NCBI GenBank assembly: GCA_012064415.1
Contig: SSNU01000256.1
Location: 186,001 to 250,000, forward strand
Reading direction: 5' to 3'
DNA from: Gyrodactylus bullatarudis
Taxonomy: Eukaryota; Platyhelminthes; Monogenea; Gyrodactylidea; Gyrodactylidae
DNA: 64,000 bases
Both the position numbers and the translations under genes were made by a program. How positions within the stretch are numbered: the stretch's first letter is position 1; every line of letters starts with the position of its first letter. Of the stretch, positions 16,401 through 28,778 are shown one piece after another. Under the pieces are notes generated by a model. It made no database searches. It was not told the origin of the DNA and worked only from the letters and a program-made list of their open reading frames with translations.

Positions 16401-19400
16401 TTTTTAAAACGATAAGAAATATAAGTAAAATATTAAACAGAATCTTGGTTGTTGACACAGTTATTTTTACTTTTTGTGCATAAAATTAATTCATTCTCTC
16501 ATGAAGAACGTCAAATTCTTCAAAATTTCTTAGCCTTAACCTCATGTTGAAGACTGAAAAAAATTTGGGATATTGACAGAATATGTATTCATGGGTAGGC
16601 TAATTAACAAAAAGTGTATATCATTTTCACGATTTCAATGGATGTATACGGTCAATATTAAATTGTTTTTTTCACAAAATATATTGGTGTGTTCGAGATT
16701 TTCAAATGATGTTCAATAGCACACATTAGTTGTAAAAACCTATTTAGGTTTACTCAAAACTTCCACGGTGTATACATTAATTGATACCTGTTTATGTTTT
16801 GAGTTCCTGATCAAAAAACAACTATTCTCATGTAATTGATTGAGAGAAATATTGCATATTTGCCCTTGTAATTCATATATTCCCTTTCCAGAGCAATATT
16901 CCTCTTCTTTCTCCACAACGTCATGGACAACAAGGATACTATCCAAATGTTGGATATTCTCAAAATGAGACTAAACAATGAATCCTCAAGATTACCATCC
17001 ATAAAGGCATGCAGTATAATATCCTTGTGAGTATATATTTTGTTCCAATTCTTTAATCTTCTACTACTAATGGCTAATTAGGTTATTCATGAGAGAAGTG
17101 GACTCAACTACACTTGAAAAATATTGTTTTGTATATCTTACGGTCAAAGTGAAAACTCGTACAGTGTATACACTGTACAACTAATTGGTCAATGTGGAAA
17201 CTCGGTTTACACATTGAACGGTTGATGGTGTACACTTTGAACATAATGACTAAACCTACAATGTGTACTCTTGAAAAAATTTTTAAAATTTTGAATTACA
17301 AGTCTCAAGCACTATTTCGTTGAATAAGGTGCAGTTTTCAATAATCCCATGCAGATATAAATTGGTCTGAGTACATTCAACTAAGAAAAGCTACATTTTT
17401 CACGATTAAATTTCAAGTTTTCGACCACAGTGTATTTGTCTCATGTAAATCATAGGTTTGAGAAACCCAGAGTAAATCATTGATTTTCACTGGGTTTTAT
17501 CGTATGAATGCATGCATTGTTTACAGAATCCTAGTTTCAACACGACACAAAAAATTAGTTTCATCAAATATTCCATAGCACATATCAATAAATAAACTGA
17601 TGAAGTGTATTTTTAATAAGGACAGGATAAAAATGCTATTTTTTGAGAAATTATTGCTATTTTCTGACTGAATTATCATCATGATGAAATAAACTTTTTT
17701 CTCAATTTTAAACCTTTTTTATTCATTTTAGATCGAATCTCAACTCGACTTATTTGATCGATTTGCTTGTAAGTAAAGTAATCCCCGATTTTCTTCCTCG
17801 TCTCTGAATTCCATTTTATTCCTTCAGCCCTTTGCCCTTGAAACATCTTGTCAGAATTTTGGAAAAATCCAAAAGAATCTTTTACACTCATCCATCCTCA
17901 CTACCAACTCGATATTATCCAAGCACTATGACCTTTTCAAGTCTGAAAGGGCTGGCCATCTTCATCTTTTAATCGATCAACTCTTTGCTCATGTCGATAC
18001 TCTCTTGTCAGATAAACAAATTATGATTGCAGCTGTGAGTATATTTTGTATTATGCCCGAATACTCTCTAAATAGTAGGGATTTTTTTTTGAAAATTAGT
18101 CACATCTTTTTCTAGCTCTCATTCCATAGAGATTTTAAAGGCCGTTCTAATGATATATAACAATGGTAGGTTCTGATAAAGTCCTTGGGGTTTTGTAAAT
18201 ATGTTGAATCACCTCTAGGAAAAGATTTAATCTAACAGAAATTTCAAACCTAGAACCCTCAACTATTAAAGAATCATTATTTATGTAGATATGTGAGAAT
18301 TTATTAGTGTTGGGACCAATGAGAAAGCAACGTCTCCTCAGCTAATATGACTAAAAATAAAATTTCTTGTTCTTTAATGATTTAGTTCGAAGAGAGATTA
18401 GATAAATTCATGTTTTTAGAAGTTTTTAGAAGAAAAAGATCTGTATTAACCCTTCAAGTTCCAGATACCACTTATTCGATAGGAAATCTATTCATCTTCT
18501 GGAATACGTAAAGGTCTCTGCTCTATCATTCGTTAAACACTTGCTATACAAATTTTTGTTAACAGGTTTTTTGAAAACTTATTTCCCAGTACCATCGAGT
18601 AATCAAATATTCAATTGCCTGAACTCTATCTGCCAAGATAGTCAATGTACATTTCTTTAAGGCTCATCAGTGAAATTTCTTCAAGAATGTTACCCAATTG
18701 AATGAAATTTACCCATTACGATAAGTTTTTCAAAACATTGGTTTCGAGCTGAGCTACCGATGACATGGGAATTTTGAACGAAGTAAAAAGATGCCAGATT
18801 GTTTCAGAAATAAAGTTATCTATTTTGGACATACTCATCACTGATGAGACATCAGTTTGTGATACATGTTTTATGAACATAGGCTCAACAAATTGAAAGA
18901 GATGGCGTTATTGGTCCGAATTTTCATAGTTTTACAATTGGCTCCTCACCATCTTAGACACGAAAAAGGTGCAAATTAGCACTCAAAATATTCAAATTAC
19001 CTATCATTAGATAGATTATGAACTGTAATTACAGTATAATAAATTTATTTCCGGGACCGAGAGGGTTGAGCAGGAATTAGTAAAAGCTTCAGAGTGGTGA
19101 CCTACCAAATCATTGAGTTCATGTTCTTCCCTTTTGATATCCTGAATAGATTCGACTGAGAATAAAACTGAGCTGTTTAGTAATTAATAGAGCACCAAAT
19201 TTGCTACTTTCGCTACTCAATGCTACTTTTTTGTTTAAAATAGATCAATTTTGAGTCGAAAACACCAAGAAAATTATAACACTCGCCTTCTCATTGGCTA
19301 ACTTTTACATGTATTTACTATGAATTCATTGGTCAGTACACCGTCTCTATGGTGAATTCATATTTACCATGTTCATATATGGATATTAAACCAGGGATGC

Positions 19401-22400
19401 ATTATCTGAATCAATTTCATTGATCAATACTGCGTGCGAAAATACTGCATTTTTTCAGTACTGAAAAACCAGCCTACTTTTATTTTATTTACTAGCAGTA
19501 AATAAATAATATACTTTCCATGCTATACTTGTTATCATTCAAATTTGCTCATCTCTTTCATAAATTTGAGTTTGCTACATTTTTGGTCAGATTCGCTACT
19601 TATAGTGATTTTTCAATTTTTTCAAAAAATTTGCAACTTTTTTGATGCTCTAGAAATTAATAGTTATAATCCCTTCATTTATCCTAATCATCCTTTTCTA
19701 GTCCTCGGCTCAATTAATAACAACACTGCTTGAGATCAAAGATAACATTGTCGATCCTGTCTTTTCGCAGAAACTTGAGAGTCTCTTGACTTCGGATAAT
19801 TTTAGTGCTGCCTTCAAATGCCTCGTCCACTCTCCCCATCTCCAGGGTCAATCCCTCAATGTCTGCCTCGAGTTTTGTTATCACCTTGGACATTCGAAAA
19901 AATTCAATCTTATTCAAGTATGTATTGCCAATTGAAATTAATTAATTTCCCAGACCAGAAAAAAATTATCGCGTATTTCGAATCTCCATTTTAACTTTAA
20001 AATTAGAAAAAGAAATCATTTGAGATTTTTTCGGTTACCTAATGTCAATGATGATCTAAGAACCATAAATAATCACGAGTTGATCAAAACTTCTTTAGGG
20101 ATAATTAGTTTCCTTGCCTAATCATGAAAACAGAGATTTTCAAATAAAAAATTGAACAGATATTCTCCTTCATATGGTCGACCATATCTCATGATCTAGA
20201 TTTCAAGAATCAATTTCATTGAATCAATTTTCTATCTTGATTTTAACCAAAATCTCCCCAAAGGGATTCATTCACATTGGTTGTTGTGAAAATTAATTCT
20301 TACTGGGCTATTTTGAGTTAAATGAAAAGAAAGACCTACTCAAGATTATATTAATGGTACAACTCAGAACTTTCTTTTAAAAACTAATTTGGTTCAATTC
20401 AACCTTTTTTTGCTGTCCTATCCTGAAAATTGGCAATATTTTCATAATTGTCTAGTAGGAGTAAGAGTACCTTTTGTTCGAATTTTAGAATTTAGTGCTC
20501 AGATCACGTTTTGCATATTCTCAAAGCGTGAAACTCATCCTGGAATTACCTATTTTCCCACAATAATCCACATTTTTAGTGGCGATTTAATAAATTCTGT
20601 ATTTTTTAAAAATTGAATGACACAAGTATTCTTGACACATGCCTCAATACAAAATAATGCGTAAAATTGATAGTTCTATCAGAAAGGTTGGTACGAAAAT
20701 GAGATTAAAAGTTTCATCCTACCCCATGTCTAACAAACCTTTTCATAATCATAAATGAAAGTTCAGTTTTAATTTAGATGTGAAATAGTCAAGAGACTCT
20801 AACTTGCTAGTAGGTTAAATGTCTGAAAAAACACTACAATCTCTTGACTGTAACGTTGTTCGCTTGCTACCTGACTATGTATTGGTCTATTTGTAGAAAA
20901 AGAAGGAGGAGAGAAAGGTGTAGTATTCCTTGAAGAATAAGGAGTATAAACATTACAGTGATTGTTATAGTAATCAGAATTATTAGAGGGATAACTCTGA
21001 TAATATAATTCATCAATGGAAAGATCATTAAAATTAAGATTAGAATAGAAAAAATTTAGATTACCCTGATAAAATTGGACTCACAAAAACGGTAATAACT
21101 CTGATTACTGTAACAATCACTACAATTTTTATAATCGTTGCTTTTTGAGAAATACTACACCTTTCTCTCGCCTTTCTTTTTCTACAGGTAGACCGATACA
21201 AGCCAAAAGACAACATAGTCAGGTTTGCAAGCGAACAACGTTTTAGTCAATCTATGAGGAACAGCTGCCTGAAGAACTACTTGGTTCAAAATTACGACTA
21301 CAATAGGATTATAAAAATTGCTGGAAAAATTTTCCTACATAAAAATTCATATCTTCCTACATATTTTTGTGGCCCTATGAATAACTTTGGAGTTTTTTCT
21401 ACAAAGAGTCTTCTTCCTTTGATGATCAATCCATTTCTCAACTTTATCTTTATTTTTACCATGTTAAATACACAAATAGTTCATTGAGTATAATAAGGAG
21501 TGTACTACACACACAACCATTTTATCTTTCATCTAATCTCCCTCGAGGCTATTTCCTTATTGATTTAAAAAGAGAGAATAAACTAACGAAGAGGAGAGGA
21601 GTAACATACTCAATTCCATAAAAACTAAACATACTCTCTCACACACTAGACTAGACTAGACTAGGACAGACTATCCTTTTATTCATTCAACGGTAGAAAA
21701 AGGAAAGAGATAGATTAACATTTTGTAATTTGCGCATGTTTCTATCTGGAGAAATGTTAATTTGTGTCTAAAAATAACTCATCCTCTTCTCTTTTTTTAT
21801 ATTTTTAGTCACTGCTAAGAGTACTCCTTTCCTCTACAACATTTCCCAGCCAGATCAATATCCTTGCACCGATATCTGCTGACGAGAGGGATGACACTAC
21901 TGCTACTACCCAACCAGAGAATATCCTCCACAAGGATACCCTGAAGAATATTGCCAATTGCTTTAGTAGTCTCCTCCTCAATAGTTATTCATTGGATGTT
22001 GTTGACAATATTGTCTCATTGGCCATACAACAGACTAAAGTAAGTTTCATCTCTAATAATTCAAAAGGGAATTATCAAAGAAATGGTTACAAACTCTTAC
22101 TAAGAGTTGTCATAATCTATTTTTTCTATTGAATTTATCATCTACTAATAAGTAAGTTAAGGAGAAAGAATATTTTGGGAAATATTATTGTGATATAGTC
22201 AATGTTGGTGAAATCGAAATGATAGATGATAATTTGTGTGCAATTGTAAACGGAAAGAGAAAAAGACTTTTATAAATTATCTATTGATGGTTAATATCAG
22301 GTTTCTTAGTTTTCAAGGTTTATAAATTTCGAATGGCTTTTTAGATTGGGGAATACCAAGGTTTTTAGATAAAACTGAACAAGGTACAATGACTATCTCA

Positions 22401-25400
22401 GTACCGAAGCGTCTGGAAGAAACTTTTTCTACTTTTACTCATATATATTTATTGAAGAATATAACGTAGTTTTTAGACGTGAGACCTGCGTAATAAATAA
22501 GAAGAATAATTGCCACATGTAAGGGTTAAGGGTTATCTTGAGCTATATTACTGGAACAAAATCTTTTCCGATTTTTATTCCATGTTATGAAGAAATATCA
22601 ATAAGGCCTAATCTGGTTTTTTTTGCAAGTTGACAATGTAAAAAGTCTTTAACTCATTTTTTAATTCATGATTACTGAATCTTTGAAAGTCTTTGATTTA
22701 AATCGGAGAATGATCTTTTTTAGCAAGTCTTGTGAGTTCATTTCAGGATCTAGCCCTCATAATAATTTACAGATCTACTGCAAGAGTTATTCATAGGTTT
22801 AATTGAAATCTTGTCTCTAAAACAACCAAAGCAACAAGTCAGCTAATGATACTTGGACAAAATTATAGACATTCCCATGTTACCTATCAATCTTACTATC
22901 TATCTCTTCCACTTTAGTATAAATTACATGTTTTATTCACATTTCCAAGCATATTAATCATGTAATCCAACTTGGCATTGTCCTCTGATTATAACCTTGG
23001 AGTTACAAAATCAAAAGAAAAGTCTCTACAAACGATATATTTTAACAACAGTTATCTTAGGCCATATTATCACTGATTTATCCCTGATCCTCGAAAGCAC
23101 TGACAATACTAGATGCTGAAGAAAATCTTCCTCTATGGCCACTACTTGAAGAACTAAGTTTCCTTTTGATATTAGAACAAGCCACAGATGATGGTACCGA
23201 CATGAATTTGTTGTGAATTATATAAGTATCCACAACCTACTTATACTGGGCTTCCAACCAATCAAATTTCTTATTCGTAGATACTACATTTCTCTTGAAA
23301 TTGCGCAATTTTATATCTCTCTCTCGTGATAAATTATTTTTAAATTTTCTTCTCTTGATTCCTCTTTCTTTTTCATTCAATAGCTACAAAATTGTCCTTA
23401 CCCAAGGAAGTACACCAATCTCTTGATAATTGGAAATCTTGGCGGAAAATTGTAAGTCATTTACTCATAAATGTTTCAACTTTCAATAGTCAGAAAAATG
23501 TATACTTCATGTTGAATTATGAATAGACTCAAAGGGAGGGAGATTAATCTGTTGTCACGCTCTCTTGATATAATATTACCATTAAAAAAGAATTGTATAA
23601 TAAAAATTCCATCCCATGTGAAGGAATCATCCTCACTCTGTGTAGATATTTCCCACAAATTTCCCCCAATAAAGCGATTTGTTCAAAGATAATCTAATAA
23701 AAAAGTATAATTTTTTTTTGTATTGATAACATTCCTAGATCTAATTTATAGTAGAAAAGCCTTCAAGTTATAAATACTGCACCAATTGGTGATCAATATT
23801 TATGTCACTATAATTATGCTTACTAGCGTAAATTACTAAAATTGCCCATCGATATGATAGAATTTATCGTCAAGCATTTTAACACCATCTCACCAAATTT
23901 CGCTTCAAAATATCTTTCTTACGCTTCTGTAATAAGATAAACAAAATAATGAAAATTAAGTTCAAAAAATGCTGAATTATATATGTTTTAAGCTGAGATA
24001 TCGATAATTCTTCCAAAAGAGGAAGAAAAGACGCTTTTTATCTCAATGTTCCGTATTGTTTACTTTGTTTGACATCGCTTTCTTCTTTTCTTTACGAAAA
24101 TTAAGTTTATTTTTGAAACAACTACAGTCTTTTTTCTACATGAAATTTCGCAACTACATTTTACAAATCTTTGGCCTTAACCACAACTTTTTGTGTCTTG
24201 GTTGTGGAAGGCTCATTCAATCAGAATTCTTTGAATGCTAATTGGGAGACTCGACTTGAATTACTCGACTTTTTATAAATACATATACTTTTATACTTAT
24301 CAAAGGAATGAAAAGCGAAGTCTGGAAATATTCGAGTAAATCATTGAGTTCATCTCAATGCCAAATCAGAATTTTTTTTGTTAGAAAATAAATCTGTATT
24401 TAAAATGAATTATAATGAGTACATAGAAAATGGTTATAAATCATCGAGATTTTTTTAGAACAAAATAAAACATAAATCTAATAAGTAATTCAAAAAACAT
24501 TCTGGTTTCTAGTGAAGATCTGGATAAAGGAGAGAATGAGTATAATCTAACTTCTTAAGAATATGTTGCATTATAGATTTTATACATTTAGGATTATCAC
24601 AGTCGTAAATTTTATGCTTATCATTGATTGATTTATAAGATGAGAGTAGAAAAGATTTTCTATAGGATTGATGTCTAAAGTTATAATTATGCTCGATCGG
24701 AGAAGAAGTTGCTTGGAAATTTTTTACAATAAAAGCATATCTTCGAACCCAAAGAGGCTGAAGACCCGAGGCTAGAATTCGAGAATTATTCTTTAGGCTT
24801 ATTCAATCTAAAATTTGAATTATTCGACTTTTAAAAAATACATGTTTTATATTTATCAAAGGAATGAAAAGCGAAGTCTGGAAATATTCGAGTTCATCAT
24901 TGAGTTCATCTCAATGCCAAATCAGAATCAAATTGCTGACACATTTGCCGGACTAAACATTAGTCTCGATGAAATACACCTTGCCTCATCAATCTCTATT
25001 AGTGAGCTCGTACGAGATTCCCCAAGTCTCATTGAACATTTGCTCACAGCAATTAAGACAGCAAATAAGAACGGATCTTTCGTCCTCATCTTCTTCCTAC
25101 TCAATGCGTTGAAAGAAATTATTTCAGTTGATTATTTCTTCAATCCCAAAGTTAGCATGGAAACATGGTCATTGCTCATGGAGAGTTCTATGCACGATGA
25201 AGAAGGAGCCAGGGTCATTATTGCCGAGTGTCTTGCAAAACTTATCAACAAGAATCCTGAACTATTGCACGCCTTTAAAGATTCTGTGAGTAATTCAAAA
25301 TTATCATTCCTTTCTAAACATTTCTAGACAAAACAAAGATTTCTTTTAACTCTCGCCCAATACAATGTAAAAATTACAAATAATACCTCTGGACCCCATT

Positions 25401-28400
25401 CATTTTAATATGAAAATATTGGGGTTTTCAATAGAAAAAAAATTTATATACAAGAAATTATTGTTTACACGAGTCAGAAATAATTTCTTAATGTTCATCA
25501 CAAACATTTTTCGAGCATTTTGAACATAAAGATCGAATTTTTTTCTCTCTTGACCTTGGACAAATGACGCATCATCCTTTTGACACGCTGTTTTTCCTAC
25601 TTGGAGTTTCAGAGGAGTGATTTGAGACCCTTATCCTCTTAGCTAGTGGTGGCTGAGACGGTGTACTCTCAATATTCAAAAGCTGATAAGATAGGTTTTC
25701 CAGAAATATTCTTCTGGTGCATCTTTTATAACTTTTGATCAAAGGCCATTTCAATCGATCCAAAAATAGGCATTTACGGCTGCTATATCCAAGATATTCC
25801 AAAACAGAGACAGTGGCCATCGCTTAGTAGATCTTCGGCTTGTGGAGTTATAATATTCAATAATTTCTGGTTTATTACCAATATCATCAGGCTTTTGATG
25901 TAAGGTTTTAAGTAGAACAACAGGCTTATTTTTTATCGCCAAATCGCATGATAACGACTCGATCGCTGAATGCGTATACTAAGTTTCCTTCAATAATTTT
26001 ATTTGATTGGAAGCCGACAGGTAGGAAAGTTCTTGATTTTCTACACGTTCCAACAAGAGCTATCTTTTTAGACAACAAATACTTAGCAAGATCAAAAGTT
26101 GTGAAGAAGTTGTCACATGTGATCGTTCTTCCTTTATTTATAAATGGATATGATAATTCTCTCAAAAAATGAGTCCATAAGAAAAAGAGTATGACTTATT
26201 TGTTTGCTTTGGTAAAAAAAGAAGGGTTTCAAGTTCGGTTATTGCCTCTTATATATTCGATATTTTGGTATGAGAATCACCAATCTGACTCCACTCCTGA
26301 TTCTATATTGAATAATGCTCTTAATCTATTTGGTTTGGATTCGGTTATTTTAGAGGATATGACTTTAAGAATTAATTTGGTAAGAAAGATTGAAGCCTTT
26401 TCTAAGTAGATCAAATTGGCAAAAAATACGGGGTAGCAGAGGGGTTTAGACATCTTAGTCAGTTACACTTCTTAATATACTTTTCTGAGGATTTTCACTG
26501 TATTTATGAATCTTATAAACTGACATCCTGAGCACAACACAAATCCCCCATCATTGAATCTCAATATCCTTGTGTACTGACTTAATTCCTCTCTATTCAC
26601 TTGCATTATCCAGCTAACAAATAATCACAATCAGATATATTTCTTTCTCATTACATTGCATTTGATTACATCGGATAAATTGATTACCAATTTTATTGCA
26701 TTTCCTTTTACTAGATCAATTAAAAACCATTTACCATATCTCATCACAGCTGACCACTACTACTAGCTCTTACAAGATCTTTTATTATCATCATGATCGG
26801 TATATTCTCTTCTGAATCCATCTCTATATTCTATAATATTTAGGGATCAAAATTATATTTCACCGGATCCCATCTGATTATTACACAGACTAGATTACTA
26901 ATTATATTATTAATAATAATTTAAGATTTTGTGTTTCTTATCTAGTTAATCAAATACAATTTTATCATTATTATCATCTTTTCAACTTTATAGTTTACAT
27001 TCGATAAAAATCCAAATCACCTATGCACCCTGATTCTAATCGCCAGGATCCTTCTCACCCAGTCGAGTCAATCTCAGATAACCAGCATTGATGAGTCCCC
27101 CCTGCTATCCACAAATGCCATGGACATTTCCACACAGAGAGAAGAGAAGAGAACTGACTATAAACTATCAGATGACGACAAACGAGATATCCTCCTCAAG
27201 ATATTCACTTTCCTCTTTAGAGGGAATATCGACCTCGCCATCAAGAAACAAATTATGATCTTGATCAATGCCATAGCCCATCAGAGGACATCATTCTTCA
27301 CCATGATCCTCAATCTGCCATTGAATAATAATGTGAAAATAACTGATGTCCTCATTGAAGAGTCTGCAGTCAAGAGAGAATTAATCAGGCTTGTCGAAAT
27401 GGGTCCATTCAAGCATGAACAAGATGACGGCCTCGACCTTAGAAAGGCAAGTGATAATTAACTTTTTTATAAACCAGGGGCATCCGAAAAACAATCAATA
27501 CTATTAGTATTTCCATAAATCACTGAGTACTTTCTAAAAATACCCTACTTACAGTTAAGAAATATTCATGTTTCGAAAACCTTATCTTAACATCAGAGCT
27601 GGTGCATTGGTTCAATGACCAATCGACCAAGAAAAATAGGATTATTTCACAAAACTTTAGTTTTTGACTTCATTGGACCAATGATTATCGTTTTATTGAG
27701 ATTATAATCCAAAAGGAGTGATTATTTTTTAATGTCCTGCAATCACCAAAGATTTTTAAAGAGACATTGTTGAGATTGAAAATTTTGGTATGGTTTCAGA
27801 ATACCCGGATAACAATTTGTATGTATATTCAAATTCAATGTATATTCATTTTTACACTTCCTTCTCCATCTACAGTCTGTTTTCGAATGCATATTAACAC
27901 TGGTGGATACAAACTTTGATGAACTACCACATGAGCAGTTCCTCGAGTGCGCCCTTGAAGGTCTCAAAGATAATCCTGATATCAAGATTTCCTCCCTGCA
28001 AATTATTAAAAATACACTCAATTTCCACAAGACTGTTGTTATTAAAAGTGAGCAATTCTTTTACTATGATCAATGAAAGCCTCAACGATAAATCCTCATT
28101 CAATCCCCAAAAGTATCTTGTCAATCATACTCCTTTTCGTGTAGTTGAACAATGAGTTGAGTCTGTAATCCTGTTGCATTTAACTGGATAGAATATTTAA
28201 AGTCATGAACATGCAATTAGTCATCTCTAGAGAAATTATCTTATTCTTTTATTTACTCTAGATTACACTGGTCGAATGATTTATGGCTCTTTTTTTCTAA
28301 CACTGTAATTCGCAATAAAAGCAACAGAATGAAAAATTAGTTTTTTTCTTGAAACATTTACAGCTTTGAAAGAGAGTGTTAGGCTCTCAGTAACTCATGT

Positions 28401-28778
28401 GTCAATATAGTCTAGTTTTTAGAAATACAGATTTGATGTTGCTCACTTTTACCATCTGAATCATCAACTTTTTCGAATTCTTAGTATTGTGAAAATATAT
28501 CTAGTTAACTTGATGAACATATTTTAGAAATAAACCAAATCCTAGAACTATTCAAGGGTATCCTATCAACAAGTCCAGTTGCTGATGAGGCCAAAGTGGA
28601 ACTGAAGAAATCCCAGGATATCAAGAGATGCACCGTTCGTGTTATAAGGGACCTTGAAGAGATAGACCAAATCCAGAGATCCTCAGCCTTCCAGGAATGC
28701 CTAGACATGATCAAGAAAGATTCAAACCTCTTTGGCTCGTACCAAAAACTCTCAGCTCCAATTGGTGTCACAAATTGA
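7434..28778 (+). CDS. CAND1: Cullin-associated NEDD8-dissociated protein 1 (CAND1/TIP120)
   Basis: CAND1 is an all-HEAT-repeat protein that clamps unneddylated cullin-RBX1 and exchanges substrate receptors of SCF ligases. I read 22 exons in continuous phase: 7434-7463, 7489-7590, 7627-7694, 7726-7998, 8033-8341, 8381-8567, 9100-9379, 9754-9979, 10492-10731, 11705-11816, 12229-12322, 14198-14300, 16892-17026, 17732-17768, 17828-18034, 19702-19917, 21809-22039, 23384-23451, 24862-25285, 26994-27446, 27876-28047, 28528-28778; total 1405 aa (human 1230). Landmarks matching human: DFKFMAVTDLIGELQK, an acidic loop (about 337-385) before SWKVRRA, LLNALKEIIS, RELIRLVEMGPFKH and DDGLDLRKA. The protein is diverged but full length. 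Introns 1-5 are 25-39 nt, later ones up to 2.6 kb. Intron 20 uses a GC donor. An AATAAA lies at 28881-28886. Exon 1 and its 25-nt intron are the least certain part; the ATG at 7489 is the alternative start. Confidence 0.93.
9644..9674 (-). repeat. Solo end of the long-TIR element (CAND1 intron 7)
   Basis: This 31-bp stretch repeats the outer terminus of the element at 20844-21250 (AGTCAGGT-AGCAAGCGAACAAC) in the orientation of its right end. No partner end was found within the intron, so it is a truncated or solo terminus. A further diverged copy lies near 39505-39535. Confidence 0.6.
11296..11386. mobile_element. 91-bp piggyBac-type MITE in CAND1 intron 9
   Basis: Both ends are TTAA followed by an inverted repeat reading CCCTCGCCCTGGATATG on the left and, in reverse complement, CCTTCGCCCTGGATATG on the right. 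Counting the TTAA, the 21-nt arms differ at one position, with about 49 bp between them. piggyBac-superfamily elements duplicate TTAA on insertion and start with CCC(T), so this is best read as a short non-autonomous relative. No ORF. A further TTAA-facing end (GAGAGGGTTAA) lies at about 11526-11536. Confidence 0.7.
18446..19069. mobile_element. Degenerate TTAA-flanked element in CAND1 intron 15
   Basis: The left end starts TTAACCCTTCAAGTTCC. The right end reads GACCGAGAGGGTTGA, a TTAA with one change. The first 100 bp match, in reverse, the right end of the 515-bp element at 52398-52912 (shared strings ATTCGATAGGAAAT and CTGGAATAC). The pairing of the right end is less certain than the left. 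No coding capacity. Confidence 0.5.
20844..21250. mobile_element. 407-bp foldback element with about 150-bp inverted arms (CAND1 intron 16)
   Basis: The termini are inverted copies: TTGACTGTAACGTTGTTCGC at the left and, in reverse complement, TTGACTAAAACGTTGTTCGC at the right. The complementarity continues inward with gaps (CTACCTGACTATGT, then TGTAGAAAAAGAAGG, AGAAAGGTGTAGTATT and CAGTGATTGTTA), leaving a central spacer of roughly 90 bp. No ORF is present, so this is a non-autonomous DNA element or foldback repeat. Target-site duplications are not clear. Solo ends occur at 9644-9674 and near 39505-39535. Confidence 0.7.
24254..24372 (+). pseudogene. Truncated duplicate of CAND1 exon 19 start with flanking intron
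   Basis: This segment repeats 24812-24929, i.e. the end of CAND1 intron 18, its acceptor 'atcaaag' and the first 68 or so bases of exon 19. In the duplicate the codon after SLEIFE is TAA instead of TTC, and the homology stops at 'aatcagaat' followed by a T-run. It therefore cannot replace exon 19 without ending the protein. It lies 440 bp upstream of the real exon in the same orientation, consistent with a tandem duplication followed by loss of the 3' part. The acceptor is intact, so mis-splicing into it would truncate CAND1. Confidence 0.8.
25346..26450 (-). mobile_element. Broken piggyBac transposon in CAND1 intron 19
   Basis: Read on the minus strand, fragments of a piggyBac (DDE_Tnp_1_7) transposase appear in order. 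Near 26165-25926: INKGRTITCDNFFTTFDLA (second catalytic Asp) and LVGTCRKSR. Near 25942-25751: KPVVLLKTLH, KPEIIEYYNST and RSTKRWPLSLFWNILDIAAVNA. Near 25700-25580: RIFLENLSYQLLN. At about 25571-25488: the Cys-rich end CVICPRSREKK to CSKCSKNVCDEH and stop. Pieces lie in different frames and the upstream part (26166-26450) has stops, so it is dead. The stretch that should hold GGVD and the third catalytic Asp is absent. A candidate left terminus, TTAACTCTCGCCC, lies at 25346; the right end is not clear. AATAAA-like motifs were not assigned. Confidence 0.85.

Noticed and set aside
24056..24241. 61-codon ORF ending in a Cys-rich stretch
   Set aside because: Short, AT-biased, no domain, inside CAND1 intron 18.
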